A program made the translations under genes and the position numbers. The notes beneath the pieces were generated by a model. The model was not told the DNA's origin, searched no databases, and saw nothing but the letters and a program-made list of their open reading frames with translations. Below, piece by piece: positions 33,362 to 41,225 of a stretch of 64,000 nucleotides of DNA. The stretch comes from Tenuibacillus multivorans (GTDB taxonomy: Bacteria > Bacillota > Bacilli > Bacillales > Alkalibacillaceae), in the NCBI RefSeq assembly GCF_900103915.1, contig NZ_FNIG01000006.1, forward strand, positions 62,001 to 126,000, read 5' to 3'. Position 1 is the stretch's first letter. Each line of letters starts with the position of its first letter.

Positions 33362-33429
33362 GTGAAAAATTTAGCTTTCACTATGGCATGTCCCATACTT
33401 ATTAACCCCATAGCGAAAGCCTTTTTCAC
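33362..33429 (-). promoter_or_regulatory. Long hairpin between tatA and tatC (leaky terminator?)
   Basis: On the minus strand GTGAAAAAGG-CTTTCGCTATGG folds with CCATAGTGAAAGC-TAAATTTTTCAC. The inner 13-bp stem has one wobble and is followed at once by TAAATTTTT, like an intrinsic terminator. The outer part pairs again. It sits in the 148-bp gap and ends 15 nt before the tatC start. It could reduce tatC expression relative to tatA. Confidence 0.6.
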
Positions 33430-33494
33430 ATCATTTATTCCCTTAAAAGTTTCATAAAAGAAGATGTAAGGACTCCCCCTTACACCTTTACAAA

Positions 33495-33707
33495 CTACTT
33501 TTGTTCATTTGAATCCGATATTTTTTGTTGCGTGTTGTCTGTCTTTTGATCATTGTCATCTGACATTAAATCATTTGTCGCTTTTTTAAACTCCTTTAAC
33601 GACGAACCAAATGCTTTTCCGATTTCAGGTAACTTAGACGGTCCGAACACAATTAGCAACACGATTAAAATTAAAATTAATCCAGGAATTCCAATACTTG
33701 CAGGCAT
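33495..33707 (-). CDS. tatA: TatA, first copy
   Basis: The pore-forming subunit of the Tat translocase: a short N-terminal membrane helix ([18 protein letters not shown]), the hinge [13 protein letters not shown], then an amphipathic helix ([12 protein letters not shown]) and a charged Asp/Gln tail. 70 residues. The start at 33707 follows GGAGTGG. A near copy lies 26 bp upstream, so the locus reads tatA-tatA-tatC. In B. subtilis two separate TatA-TatC pairs exist; here two TatA subunits would share one TatC, unless another is encoded elsewhere. Confidence 0.9.
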   Translation of the reverse strand: MPASIGIPGLILILIVLLIVFGPSKLPEIGKAFGSSLKEFKKATNDLMSDDNDQKTDNTQQKISDSNEQK

Positions 33708-33733
33708 TAAAACCACTCCGTTCAGATAGTAAA

Positions 33734-33913
33734 CTATTGATGATCAATGGTTTTGTTTGATTTTTGATCATCATCCGTTAGATCTTTTGTTGACTTTTTA
33801 AACTCTTTTAATGATTGACCTATAGCTTGACCTAATTCAGGTAGCTTTTTCGGGCCGAATATAATTAATAGGATTAACACAATTAAAATCAATCCCGGTA
33901 TGCCTACTGACAT
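33734..33913 (-). CDS. tatA: TatA, second copy
   Basis: A second small TatA protein of 59 residues with the same plan: [19 protein letters not shown] helix, [13 protein letters not shown] hinge and [12 protein letters not shown] amphipathic helix. It differs from the first copy at many positions in the tail, so the duplication is not recent, or the two have separate roles. The start at 33913 follows GGATGGTG. It is the promoter-proximal gene of the tat cluster. Confidence 0.9.
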   Translation of the reverse strand: MSVGIPGLILIVLILLIIFGPKKLPELGQAIGQSLKEFKKSTKDLTDDDQKSNKTIDHQ

Positions 33914-33949
33914 GTTTAACACCATCCGATTCTTCTATTTTCCACTACT

Positions 33950-33978
33950 ATTGTCGCTGATTTTATCACGATTTGCAA
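33950..33978 (-). promoter_or_regulatory. Sigma-A promoter of the tat cluster
   Basis: On the minus strand TTGCAA (33973-33978) and GACAAT (33950-33955) are separated by 17 bp and lie about 37 bp before the first tatA start. Confidence 0.6.
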
Positions 33979-34013
33979 ACATTTTATCAATAGTGTTAAA
34001 AAACGTTCACGAT

Positions 34014-34502
34014 TTATACTGAATGTTTTCGGTCGTAAATATAGTAAGTGTGTTCATATTTATTCTTTTCATCTGTTTTACCTTTAATTTCCTCAATTTT
34101 CTCCCAATCTGAAAAATCAATATCTGGGAAGTAGGTATCGCCATCAAATGTCTCATGAATTAGAGTTATATATAATCGGTCAGCACGGGGGAAAGCAAGC
34201 TTAAATAACTCTGAACCACCGATTAGAAACACTTCATCTTCTTTTAAAAAAGGTTCCAGTTCATCTATTGAATGGACAACCGTGCAGCCCTCAACCTGAA
34301 AGTTTTTGTCTCTTGTCATGACGATATTTGTTCGATTAGGTAAGGGGCGACCGATCGATGAAAATGTTTTTCTACCCATAATAATCGTATGACCGGTTGT
34401 CACCTTCTTAAAGTATTTTAAATCATTGGGTAAATACCATGGCAATTCGTTATCTTTACCAATTACTTGTTGTTCATCCATAGCAAATATAAAAGATAGC
34501 AT
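34014..34502 (-). CDS. dfrA: Dihydrofolate reductase
   Basis: Regenerates tetrahydrofolate from dihydrofolate with NADPH. Seen: MLSFIFAMDEQQVIGKDNELPW with the Trp and the acidic Asp region of the active site, the NADPH loop GRKTFSSIGRPLP and the VFLIGGSELF glycine-rich motif. 162 residues, full length. It follows thyA by 13 bp on the same strand, the usual thyA-dfrA pair: thymidylate synthase makes the dihydrofolate that DHFR recycles. RBS AGGAGATGAATAAAC precedes the ATG, inside the end of the intergenic gap. Confidence 0.96.
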   Translation of the reverse strand: MLSFIFAMDEQQVIGKDNELPWYLPNDLKYFKKVTTGHTIIMGRKTFSSIGRPLPNRTNIVMTRDKNFQVEGCTVVHSIDELEPFLKEDEVFLIGGSELFKLAFPRADRLYITLIHETFDGDTYFPDIDFSDWEKIEEIKGKTDEKNKYEHTYYIYDRKHSV

Positions 34503-34515
34503 GTTTATTCATCTC

Positions 34516-35475
34516 CTAAACCGCAATCGGTGCTTTAATTGATGGATGCGGATTATAATCCTCGACTTTGATATCCTCGACTTCAAAATCGGATACAGAT
34601 TGGACATCTGGATTTAACGATAAGGTTGGTAATGTTTTAGGCGTCCTTGAGAGCTGAATTTTTACTTGTTCAAAATGATTATAATAAATATGGGCATCAC
34701 CAATCGTATGAATAAAATCCCCTACATTTAGGCCACATTCACGTGCAATTAAATGGGTTAATAACGAGTAACTCGCAATATTAAACGGAATGCCTAAGAA
34801 AATATCACCGCTACGCTGGTACAGTTGACACGATAGCTTACCATCTTGTACATAAAATTGAAATAAGGTATGACAAGGCGGTAATGCCATCGTTGGTACG
34901 TCCTCTGGATTCCAAGCGGAGACAATTAGTCGTCTAGAATTAGGGTTCTCTTTAATCGCTTGAATAACTTGTTCAATTTGATCGATTGTTTCATTATTCG
35001 AACTCTTCCAATGCCGCCATTGCTTTCCATACACATCACCAAGATGTCCATATTTTTCAGCAAAATCATCATTTTCCAAAATCGATTGTTTAAAACGTTC
35101 CATTTGTTTTTGATATTGTTCATTAAAATCCGGATCCTCTTGTGAACGAAGTCCGAAGTTTTGCATGTCTGGACCATCGTACTCATCGCTATCAACCCAC
35201 TTCTGAAAAGCCCATTCATTCCAAATATTATTATTATGTAAAAGCAAATAACGTATGTTGGTGTCACCTTTTAAAAACCACAATAGCTCACTGACAATTA
35301 ATTTAAACGGAACACGTTTAGTTGTTATTAATGGAAATCCTTCTTGTAAGTTAAAGCGCATTTGATAACCAAATACTGACCGAGTACCTGTACCTGTTCG
35401 GTCCCCGCGATCGGATCCAGTATCCAAAACGTGTTGGCATAAATCTAAGTACTGCTTCTCGTTCGTTTTTACCAT
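34516..35475 (-). CDS. thyA: Thymidylate synthase
   Basis: Converts dUMP to dTMP using methylene-tetrahydrofolate. It belongs to the long form with the extra segment at about residues 90-140, as in Lactobacillus casei (316 aa). Seen: the phosphate-binding [14 protein letters not shown] loop, catalytic Cys201 in [10 protein letters not shown] and the [16 protein letters not shown] motif. The start is taken at 35475, where AGGGAGGATGGCT precedes the ATG; an ATG two codons earlier overlaps this site. It is the first gene of the thyA-dfrA pair. It is divergent from the NlpC/P60 gene. Confidence 0.96.
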   Translation of the reverse strand: MVKTNEKQYLDLCQHVLDTGSDRGDRTGTGTRSVFGYQMRFNLQEGFPLITTKRVPFKLIVSELLWFLKGDTNIRYLLLHNNNIWNEWAFQKWVDSDEYDGPDMQNFGLRSQEDPDFNEQYQKQMERFKQSILENDDFAEKYGHLGDVYGKQWRHWKSSNNETIDQIEQVIQAIKENPNSRRLIVSAWNPEDVPTMALPPCHTLFQFYVQDGKLSCQLYQRSGDIFLGIPFNIASYSLLTHLIARECGLNVGDFIHTIGDAHIYYNHFEQVKIQLSRTPKTLPTLSLNPDVQSVSDFEVEDIKVEDYNPHPSIKAPIAV

Positions 35476-35588
35476 AGCCATCCTCCCTAGTTAATTTTAC
35501 TTTATTGTAACAAATAAATGTGTGATGGCATAGATTCAAATCACCTTCATATAATACCAACATCAAATAAAGAAAAAGGTGATGGTAT

Positions 35589-36569
35589 ATGGTTAGACAT
35601 AAAAAATCAAGGTCCATATTCTTAAGTACGATGGCCGGAAGCCTTGCGATCAGTTCACCACTTGCCTTCACTTTACCCGTAGAGGCTGTATCTAAAGATG
35701 ATTTTTCTGAATTAAAAGACTTGTCCTATGGCGAACATCATGATGCCGTTATTCATCTTCAAGAAAAATTAAAAACGTTGAATTATTTTCAAGGTGAATA
35801 TTCAACTAAATATGATGTCTTAACTGAACATGCGGTCAAATCATTCCAAAAGGATCACGAACTAAATTCAAGTGGTGCAGTAGATGAAAACACGGTTTTA
35901 AAATTAGAAGAAGAGATTGAAAAACATTACCTTGAAACTATAAAAGAATACGCAGAAGAGCTTCATTTTGGTGAACAAAATAATCAAGTTAAACAAATAC
36001 AAAAGGCACTTCATTACTTTGGCTTTTATCACGATTCGATTGATGCTAAAGCAGGACCAGCAACGAGAAAGGCATTGGAAAGAATGAATAAAGCCTATGA
36101 CTTATCCCTGGATTTAACGAATTATAATCAAATTGTTCAAGTGGCTCAAAAAGAATCAAAACCAAAAATTGAGCAGACAGTTATAAAAAGTTCGGATGAA
36201 AGTACACCCCAATCCAATTCAGTTATTCAAACTGCCCGTTCTTATATGGGGTCTCCGTATGTATGGGGTGGGGAGTCTCCTTCTGGTTTTGATTGTAGTG
36301 GTTTTTTACAATTTGTCTTTAGTAAACACGGTAAATCTGTACCAAGAACAGTTGATGGAATTTGGTATTCATCCAAACCAGTGGATCAGCCAAGTATTGG
36401 TGATTTAGTGTTTTTTGAGACGTATAAACCTGGGCCTTCTCATGCTGGGATATACCTCGGAGATGGCCAATTTATCCACGCAGGAGTAAGTAATGGCGTT
36501 ACGATCAGTAATGTTAATGATACCTACTGGCAATCACGTTATTTAGGTTCTCGTAGAGTTGTACAATAA
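35589..36569 (+). CDS. Secreted NlpC/P60 endopeptidase with two PG-binding domains
   Basis: A cell-wall D,L-endopeptidase. Seen: a signal peptide with a long basic start (MVRHKKSR) ending near VEAVS (33-35), two peptidoglycan-binding type 1 repeats at about 45-105 and 120-170 (QEKLKTLNYFQGEY and QKALHYFGFYHDS), a Lys/Ser linker, and a C-terminal NlpC/P60 domain. Its catalytic residues are Cys236 in GFDCSGF, His285 in PSHAGIYL and His297. RBS AAAGGTGATGG precedes the ATG, and a TATAAT at about 35550 could be its -10. It is similar in plan to LytE/LytF-type hydrolases, but with PG-binding repeats in place of LysM. Confidence 0.92.
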   Translation: MVRHKKSRSIFLSTMAGSLAISSPLAFTLPVEAVSKDDFSELKDLSYGEHHDAVIHLQEKLKTLNYFQGEYSTKYDVLTEHAVKSFQKDHELNSSGAVDENTVLKLEEEIEKHYLETIKEYAEELHFGEQNNQVKQIQKALHYFGFYHDSIDAKAGPATRKALERMNKAYDLSLDLTNYNQIVQVAQKESKPKIEQTVIKSSDESTPQSNSVIQTARSYMGSPYVWGGESPSGFDCSGFLQFVFSKHGKSVPRTVDGIWYSSKPVDQPSIGDLVFFETYKPGPSHAGIYLGDGQFIHAGVSNGVTISNVNDTYWQSRYLGSRRVVQ

Positions 36570-37415
36570 TTAAAATAAATTCATTTGTCTTGGATTAAGA
36601 TCGTGATAATGTATATTTAATAAGTGCTGGAGCTGTTTAGCATTATCATATGCATCTCCACCAGAGTTGTTATTGAACAAAACCGTGATGTTTTGACTCT
36701 GATCATTCAATTGATAAATTCGTTCAACCCATTCTGATAGCTCTTGTTCACTATAGCGATATAAGAAACGTACTTTACGCCAGTTTTCTTGACCATTTTT
36801 GTTCCATCCCATAACGTTTCTACCGTGAAAACGGATGATGGTGTTTGATGGATGAGTGACAACAGGTACCATCGGGACAGAACCTTCTCCCGCCTGTGGT
36901 TCATCGCAAATTGAATGAATCCACCCTTCCTCCTTCATAAATTGTAGTGTATCTTTTCGCACATGGTCCTGAAACCATGTGCGATTTCTAAATTCTAAAG
37001 CAATTTTGTATTGGTCAAACTGAGATCGGATAAAGCGTAGTTTCGAAATATTATCTTTTGATAATTTAAACCATGGTGGAAATTGAAATAAGATACAGTT
37101 TAGCTTATTAGCCTCAACTAATGGCTGTATGCCTTCTTGATAATACCGAAACATCTCTTTTATGTCTTTACGTGTATAAGTTTTTCGATCGTGTCCCGTA
37201 AAGGCTTGATAAGATTTAACAACGAATGAGAAATTAGTTGGGGTTTGTTCACTCCATTTATGATACTGATCTTTGTTCATAATGCTATAAAAAGCACTGT
37301 CTAATTCGACAACAGGAAAGTGCGAAGCGTATGCTTCTAATTTACTTCGTTTGATTGGCTCTTGCTCGTGTATAGACGGATGATCACCCCATCCGGTCAA
37401 ACCTATATGTATCAA
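36570..37415 (-). CDS. DUF72 family protein (YunF-like)
   Basis: A 281-residue TIM-barrel-like protein of DUF72 (YecE/YunF), function unknown. Seen: IHIGLTGWGDHPS at the start, ELDSAFYSI near 50, FSFVVKSYQAFTGH, the QFPPWFKLS motif and YRYSEQELSEW near the C-terminus. The start is uncertain: TTG at 37415 reproduces the family's usual M-I-x-IGLTGW opening and has GTGGGATG upstream, while a GTG five codons earlier has no site. Its stop codon abuts the stop of the convergent NlpC/P60 gene with no spacer and no terminator between them. Confidence 0.8.
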   Translation of the reverse strand: MIHIGLTGWGDHPSIHEQEPIKRSKLEAYASHFPVVELDSAFYSIMNKDQYHKWSEQTPTNFSFVVKSYQAFTGHDRKTYTRKDIKEMFRYYQEGIQPLVEANKLNCILFQFPPWFKLSKDNISKLRFIRSQFDQYKIALEFRNRTWFQDHVRKDTLQFMKEEGWIHSICDEPQAGEGSVPMVPVVTHPSNTIIRFHGRNVMGWNKNGQENWRKVRFLYRYSEQELSEWVERIYQLNDQSQNITVLFNNNSGGDAYDNAKQLQHLLNIHYHDLNPRQMNLF

Positions 37416-37464
37416 AGCCTCACATCCCACTCAAAAATTACTAAATTTAGTATATAGGTATAAC

Positions 37465-37494
37465 TTGACTGTGTCTATTCCATTCAGTTATACT
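37465..37494 (+). promoter_or_regulatory. Sigma-A promoter of the cold-shock leader
   Basis: TTGACT (37465-37470), an 18-bp spacer and TATACT (37489-37494) predict transcription from about 37501, giving a 160-nt leader ahead of the cold-shock gene. Confidence 0.7.
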
Positions 37495-37526
37495 AAATGT
37501 GCAATAAAGATGTGGAGAATCATAAA

Positions 37527-37596
37527 TTGGGGAACTTCTATAGAAGTGAAAGATTGATTTGTGATCCTTCATTTCTATGGGGTTTCCCATTTTTTA
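37527..37596 (+). promoter_or_regulatory. Terminator-like attenuator in the cold-shock gene leader
   Basis: Within the leader ATTGGGGAA...TATAGAAGTGAA folds with TTCATTTCTATGGGGTTTCCC, giving a long, interrupted stem followed by ATTTTTTAT. The shape is that of an intrinsic terminator placed 66 bp before the start codon. Transcription would either stop after about 95 nt or read through into the gene, so it may be a temperature- or protein-responsive switch. Confidence 0.55.
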
Positions 37597-37661
37597 TATC
37601 CGCAAAATTTATTGTGAAATAAATTACCTTAATGGTGAAGTTTTTAGGAGGATTTTGAATC

Positions 37662-37862
37662 ATGCAAAACGGTGTAGTAAAATGGTTTAATGCAGAAAAA
37701 GGTTATGGCTTTATTCAGGTTGAAGGTGGAGACGATGTATTCGTACATTATTCAGCAATCCAAGAAGAAGGTTTCAAAACTTTAGACGAAGGTCAAGAAG
37801 TTGAATTTGAAATCGTTGAAGGCGACCGTGGACCACAGGCTTCTAACGTAGCTAAAAAATAA
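37662..37862 (+). CDS. cspB: Cold-shock protein (CspA family)
   Basis: A 66-residue single-OB-fold protein that binds single-stranded RNA and DNA and keeps mRNA unfolded at low temperature. Seen: [14 protein letters not shown] carrying RNP1, then DVFVHYSAI carrying RNP2, and the usual [10 protein letters not shown] end. RBS TTAGGAGGATTTTG is strong. The gene is monocistronic with its own terminator. The letter of the paralogue (B, C or D) cannot be assigned from one copy, so the symbol is a family label. Its long leader with a terminator-like hairpin is a likely control point. Confidence 0.95.
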   Translation: MQNGVVKWFNAEKGYGFIQVEGGDDVFVHYSAIQEEGFKTLDEGQEVEFEIVEGDRGPQASNVAKK

Positions 37863-37879
37863 ATGATTGCAAATAACAA

Positions 37880-37913
37880 AATCGGCAGCTACATCAGTAG
37901 TTGCCGATTTTTT
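37880..37913 (+). terminator. Terminator of the cold-shock gene
   Basis: ATCGGCAGCTAC, loop ATCA, GTAGTTGCCGAT (one wobble), then TTTTTTAAG. Confidence 0.87.
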
Positions 37914-37926
37914 AAGTTATGATGAC

Positions 37927-37956
37927 TTGCTTTAAATAAAATAGATGTATTATTAT
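37927..37956 (+). promoter_or_regulatory. Likely promoter of the queuosine-precursor transporter
   Basis: TTGCTT (37927-37932) and TATTAT (37951-37956) with an 18-bp spacer place the start site near 37963, just ahead of the riboswitch. Confidence 0.45.
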
Positions 37957-37975
37957 GATACTATTCGTGCAAAAA

Positions 37976-38013
37976 CGCAGTTCGAAAATTCCTGCGATAC
38001 CAAAACTAAGGAG
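37976..38013 (+). promoter_or_regulatory. preQ1-I riboswitch
   Basis: A small hairpin CGCAG/CTGCG (37976-37980 with 37992-37996) with an 11-nt loop TTCGAAAATTC is followed by the tail ATACCAAAACTAAGG. The C residues at the loop/stem border can pair with the AAGG of the tail, giving the H-type pseudoknot of class I preQ1 aptamers, whose tail consensus is A-rich and ends in CUAAGGA. The tail contains the AGGAG ribosome site 10 nt before the ATG, so ligand binding should hide it and block translation. The downstream gene is a queuosine-precursor transporter, a known preQ1 target. Confidence 0.8.
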
Positions 38014-38023
38014 ATGATCAATA

Positions 38024-38698
38024 ATGACAAACGAATTATTATGGTTTATTTTTGCACTTATTAACTTCCTCTTTCTCATTCTGATTTATCGTATTTTTGG
38101 AAAGAATGGTTTGCTCGTTTGGATTGGGATGTCCACCGTTGTGGCGAATCTCCAAGTTCTTAAAATGGTGGAATTATTCGGAGTAACTGCTACACTTGGG
38201 AATATAGTTTACGGTTCCATATTCTTAGCAACCGACATTCTGAATGAAAAATACGGTAAAAATGAGGCTCGAAAAGCAGTGTGGTTAGGTTTCTTTACAC
38301 TGATTACGATGACGATTGTCATGCAAATTGCCCTTCGTTTTGAGCCAGCAGAAACGGACCAAGTCAATGGTGCTTTACAAACGTTATTTGATTTAGTACC
38401 TCAAGTAGCCATAGGCAGTTTATTAGCCTATATTGTGAGTCAAAATGCAGATGTTTTAATCTTTTCAAAGTTAAAAGAAAAATTCTCATCGAACCGTTTC
38501 TTATGGTTAAGAAATAACCTAAGTTCGATGACGAGTCAGCTCTTAGATACTTTTATTTTCTGTATCATTGCTTTTTGGGGAATATTCACGACTGACTTTT
38601 CGGTATGGTTAGAACTTTTCTTCTCAACCTATTTCATTAAGTTTATTGTGGCTGCGTTCGATACACCATTTATGTATATCGCCAAAAAATTTCATTAA
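38024..38698 (+). CDS. ypdP: Queuosine precursor transporter (YhhQ/YpdP family)
   Basis: A 224-residue membrane protein of the VUT/YhhQ (COG1738) family that imports preQ0, preQ1 or queuine for tRNA queuosine modification. Seen: about six membrane helices, the YGSIFLATDILNEKYGK motif near residue 70 that marks the family, and TSQLLDTFIFCIIAFWG plus FIVAAFDTPFMYI near the end. Control by a preQ1-I riboswitch immediately upstream fits the assignment. No queCDEF, queG or tgt genes are in this window. The cell may salvage the precursor, but the rest of the genome would decide. Confidence 0.9.
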   Translation: MTNELLWFIFALINFLFLILIYRIFGKNGLLVWIGMSTVVANLQVLKMVELFGVTATLGNIVYGSIFLATDILNEKYGKNEARKAVWLGFFTLITMTIVMQIALRFEPAETDQVNGALQTLFDLVPQVAIGSLLAYIVSQNADVLIFSKLKEKFSSNRFLWLRNNLSSMTSQLLDTFIFCIIAFWGIFTTDFSVWLELFFSTYFIKFIVAAFDTPFMYIAKKFH

Positions 38699-38704
38699 GA
38701 AAAT

Positions 38705-38738
38705 AGCTAATCCCCCCGCCATTAGTGTGACGGGGGGA
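38705..38738. terminator. GC-rich bidirectional terminator
   Basis: TCCCCCCG pairs with CGGGGGGA round a loop of about 11 nt between convergent genes, followed by GTTGTTTAT on the plus strand and TTAGCTATTTTC on the minus strand. Confidence 0.65.
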
Positions 38739-38743
38739 GTTGT

Positions 38744-39568
38744 TTATACTGTTTTAATTGGGTTCTTGTTATTTGAAATCCAATCACTAAAACTTCCGAC
38801 ATATAACCGAACATTATGAAAACCTGCCTGCCATAATGCAACGACGTTTGGTGTAGCTGTGACCCCAGAACCACAGTAAACAATTATTTCATCCATTTTC
38901 TCTAATTCATTAAAGTATTCCTTTAAGACCTCAGATGACCGGAACCGTTTCTTTTGATCAAGTATATTAGTCCATTCATAATTAAAAGCACCGGGGATAT
39001 GACCCGCCTTTTGGTCAATGGGTTCAACTTTACCTATATACCTTTCGTAGCTTCTTGAATCGATTAAAGCTACATTATTTTGATCTTTATGTTCTTTAAC
39101 ATACTGTTGATCAGCTACAATTTGCTCATTCACTTTATAAGTACCATAGGATGATTTAGCATCGATTGAAAGGTCTTTTGTGACAGGGTACCCCGCTTCC
39201 TTCCAGGCCTCTATTCCACCATTCATTAAAAAAACTTTAGGGTGTTGCATCAACTGAAGCATCCAATATAATCGAGAAGCAAAGGCACGATTTTGATCAT
39301 AAATAATCACAAGTGTTTGTTTTGTAATCCCTTTTTGCACTAATGTTTTCACGAAATCATCTAGCATTGGTAAGGGATGACGTCCACCGGTTGATTTTAC
39401 TTCCCCACTTAAATCCCGCTCTAAATCAAAATAAACTGCTTGAGGTAAATGCTCCTTCCGGTATGCATCCTCTCCCCATGTCTTATTTTGTAGGTCAAAT
39501 CGACAATCAGCAAATACGACATCTTCTTCTGTCGAAAGATGATAGGATTCATCAATTGAAATTATCAA
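38744..39568 (-). CDS. Sulfurtransferase (double rhodanese, SseA type)
   Basis: A thiosulfate or 3-mercaptopyruvate sulfurtransferase with two rhodanese domains. Seen: an inactive first domain (FADCRFDLQNKTWGEDAYR, HLPQAVYFDLE) and an active second domain with the persulfide Cys in CGSGVTA, preceded by ALIDSRSYERYIGK and HIPGAFNYEWTN. The CGSGVTA loop resembles the CG[S/T]GVT loop of 3-mercaptopyruvate sulfurtransferases rather than the CRKGVT of rhodaneses. The start is TTG with GGGAGGAGAAAG upstream. It lies 15 bp downstream of the ypbQ-like gene on the same strand, so it may be in that transcript. Confidence 0.86.
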   Translation of the reverse strand: MIISIDESYHLSTEEDVVFADCRFDLQNKTWGEDAYRKEHLPQAVYFDLERDLSGEVKSTGGRHPLPMLDDFVKTLVQKGITKQTLVIIYDQNRAFASRLYWMLQLMQHPKVFLMNGGIEAWKEAGYPVTKDLSIDAKSSYGTYKVNEQIVADQQYVKEHKDQNNVALIDSRSYERYIGKVEPIDQKAGHIPGAFNYEWTNILDQKKRFRSSEVLKEYFNELEKMDEIIVYCGSGVTATPNVVALWQAGFHNVRLYVGSFSDWISNNKNPIKTV

Positions 39569-39583
39569 CGGCTTTCTCCTCCC

Positions 39584-40099
39584 TTATGATTTATCTACCA
39601 AATATTGTTCTAATGCACTATTCTCCAGTGGTATACGTTTATTCATTAACCATAAATGCAAGCTAAAAAAGATAACCCCTGTCATATATGCTTTAAACAT
39701 AATCGGAATAACTAAAAATTCTAAGCCAACGACGATGTAATTAGGATGTTTAATCCAGCGGTAAGGCCCTTTAACAATTAAATTCGAATTGGGCTGCACA
39801 ATCACTTTAGTATTCCAATACCTACCTAACGATATAAGGCACCAAAATCGGAAAATCTGAAGCAATAAAAAGACACCAAAGATAAAAATCGGTAACCTTT
39901 GCTCCCATTGATGAACGACATAGCTCTCAGCTATTAATACAACGAAAAAAAGAGTATGTGTCATGACAATATGTCGATAATAAGGATCTTGAACTTCAAA
40001 TGCTCCATGTTCCTTCTGATATTTTTCATTGGAGTGAGCTACGAATAACTCTATAATTCTTAATGCAATTAAATAAATGATCAAGGCTAGATAAATCAT
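39584..40099 (-). CDS. bpsB: Isoprenylcysteine methyltransferase-like membrane protein (BpsB/YpbQ)
   Basis: A 171-residue membrane methyltransferase of the ICMT/PEMT type. Seen: four to five hydrophobic helices and the C-terminal SAM-binding signature, GPYRWIKHPNYIVVGLEF followed by PLENSALEQYL. In B. subtilis the matching protein (BpsB, YpbQ) methylates the alkylpyrones made by the type III polyketide synthase BpsA, forming methyl ethers. Here its ATG lies one base after the stop of that synthase gene. Its ribosome site is inside the synthase's last codons, so the two are coupled. Confidence 0.88.
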   Translation of the reverse strand: MIYLALIIYLIALRIIELFVAHSNEKYQKEHGAFEVQDPYYRHIVMTHTLFFVVLIAESYVVHQWEQRLPIFIFGVFLLLQIFRFWCLISLGRYWNTKVIVQPNSNLIVKGPYRWIKHPNYIVVGLEFLVIPIMFKAYMTGVIFFSLHLWLMNKRIPLENSALEQYLVDKS

Positions 40100-40100
40100 T

Positions 40101-41168
40101 TTACGCCCACTCCAATAGTAACATCTCGGACGAAAAACCTGGTCCTAAAGCCGATACAAGATGATATTGTTTATGAAAGGCATGTTCTTGATTATTTAAG
40201 GCCTCTTTTATAACAAATAATACCGTTGGTGATGACATATTGCCGTATTTTCTTAAAACGTCTTTTGAAAATGCAATCGATTGGTTTTCAGCCATAACGT
40301 TTTCTATTTCTTCGATGACTTTCCGGCCACCAGGGTGTGATAAAAGGTTTTCTATGTCCGAAAGCTCAATATGAGATTCGCTTAAAAATTCATCTAAGTG
40401 TTTGCGCCAAAATGTTCGAACAATTTTAGGTATACTCGTTGCAAATACCACATGGAAGCCATCATTTTTAATATTCCAACCCATGACATCAACACTATCT
40501 GGCAGCATTTTGGACGTAGTTGAAATGACTCTTAATGATTTAGCTTTTTTTTGCTCCGCTAAACGATGTGCGGCCCCTAATAATATGGCAGAACTAGCAC
40601 CATCAGAGAATAGCGCAGCCCCAACGATATCTTGTGCATCTAACTGATCACGATGAAAGGCAACACTTGCAAGCTCAACAGCTACAATCATAATAGAATG
40701 CGTCGGGTTTGCTCTCAAATAATCATTTGCTCTTGATAAAGCTATCCCGCCACCAGCACAACCCAAACCGAATAACGGCATTCGATTTACATTATGTTGA
40801 AAAGGTAGTCTGTTCATTAAGTGTATGTCTAATGAAGGCGTTAAAATACCTGTACTTGTTACAGTTATAATCGCATCAATATCTTCAATATTTAATTCAC
40901 CTTGATCAATACTATTGATGACCGCACGCTCTGCAAGTTCGATGCCTTTACTCATGAATAATTGGTTTCGCTCAGCAAAATCATGATTCTGTTTAAACCA
41001 ATCGGATTCCACAACAAAATGACGAGTGTCAATCTGGGCCTTATCAAAAACGGATAAATATTTAGATAATCGATTTTCGGTTATTAATGTTTTAATTAAA
41101 TCTTTAGCCTCGTGCTGCTTGAGCTGATGGTCAGGTAATGCTGTTCCGACACTATGTAAGACGGACAT
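40101..41168 (-). CDS. bpsA: Type III polyketide synthase (BpsA/BcsA)
   Basis: A chalcone-synthase-like homodimeric enzyme that extends fatty acyl-CoA with malonyl-CoA and closes the product to alkylpyrones, as shown for B. subtilis BpsA. Seen: the catalytic Cys in GLGCAGGG, the His in LLSHPGGRKVIE and the Asn in YGNMSSPTVLF, plus GPGFSSEMLLLEW at the C-terminus. The start at 41168 has AAAAAGGATGAG ahead; a GTG two codons earlier is less likely. It is coupled to bpsB and lies 57 bp after an SDR gene on the same strand. It needs CoA substrates from general lipid metabolism. Confidence 0.92.
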   Translation of the reverse strand: MSVLHSVGTALPDHQLKQHEAKDLIKTLITENRLSKYLSVFDKAQIDTRHFVVESDWFKQNHDFAERNQLFMSKGIELAERAVINSIDQGELNIEDIDAIITVTSTGILTPSLDIHLMNRLPFQHNVNRMPLFGLGCAGGGIALSRANDYLRANPTHSIMIVAVELASVAFHRDQLDAQDIVGAALFSDGASSAILLGAAHRLAEQKKAKSLRVISTTSKMLPDSVDVMGWNIKNDGFHVVFATSIPKIVRTFWRKHLDEFLSESHIELSDIENLLSHPGGRKVIEEIENVMAENQSIAFSKDVLRKYGNMSSPTVLFVIKEALNNQEHAFHKQYHLVSALGPGFSSEMLLLEWA

Positions 41169-41225
41169 GGACACTCATCCTTTTTATTCTTACCGTTTCC
41201 AATCAGCTTATGATTTATGCAGAAA

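Noticed and set aside
35351-35671. A 106-codon minus-strand frame overlapping thyA and the NlpC/P60 start
   Set aside because: It overlaps two genes with firm starts and motifs and shows no domain.
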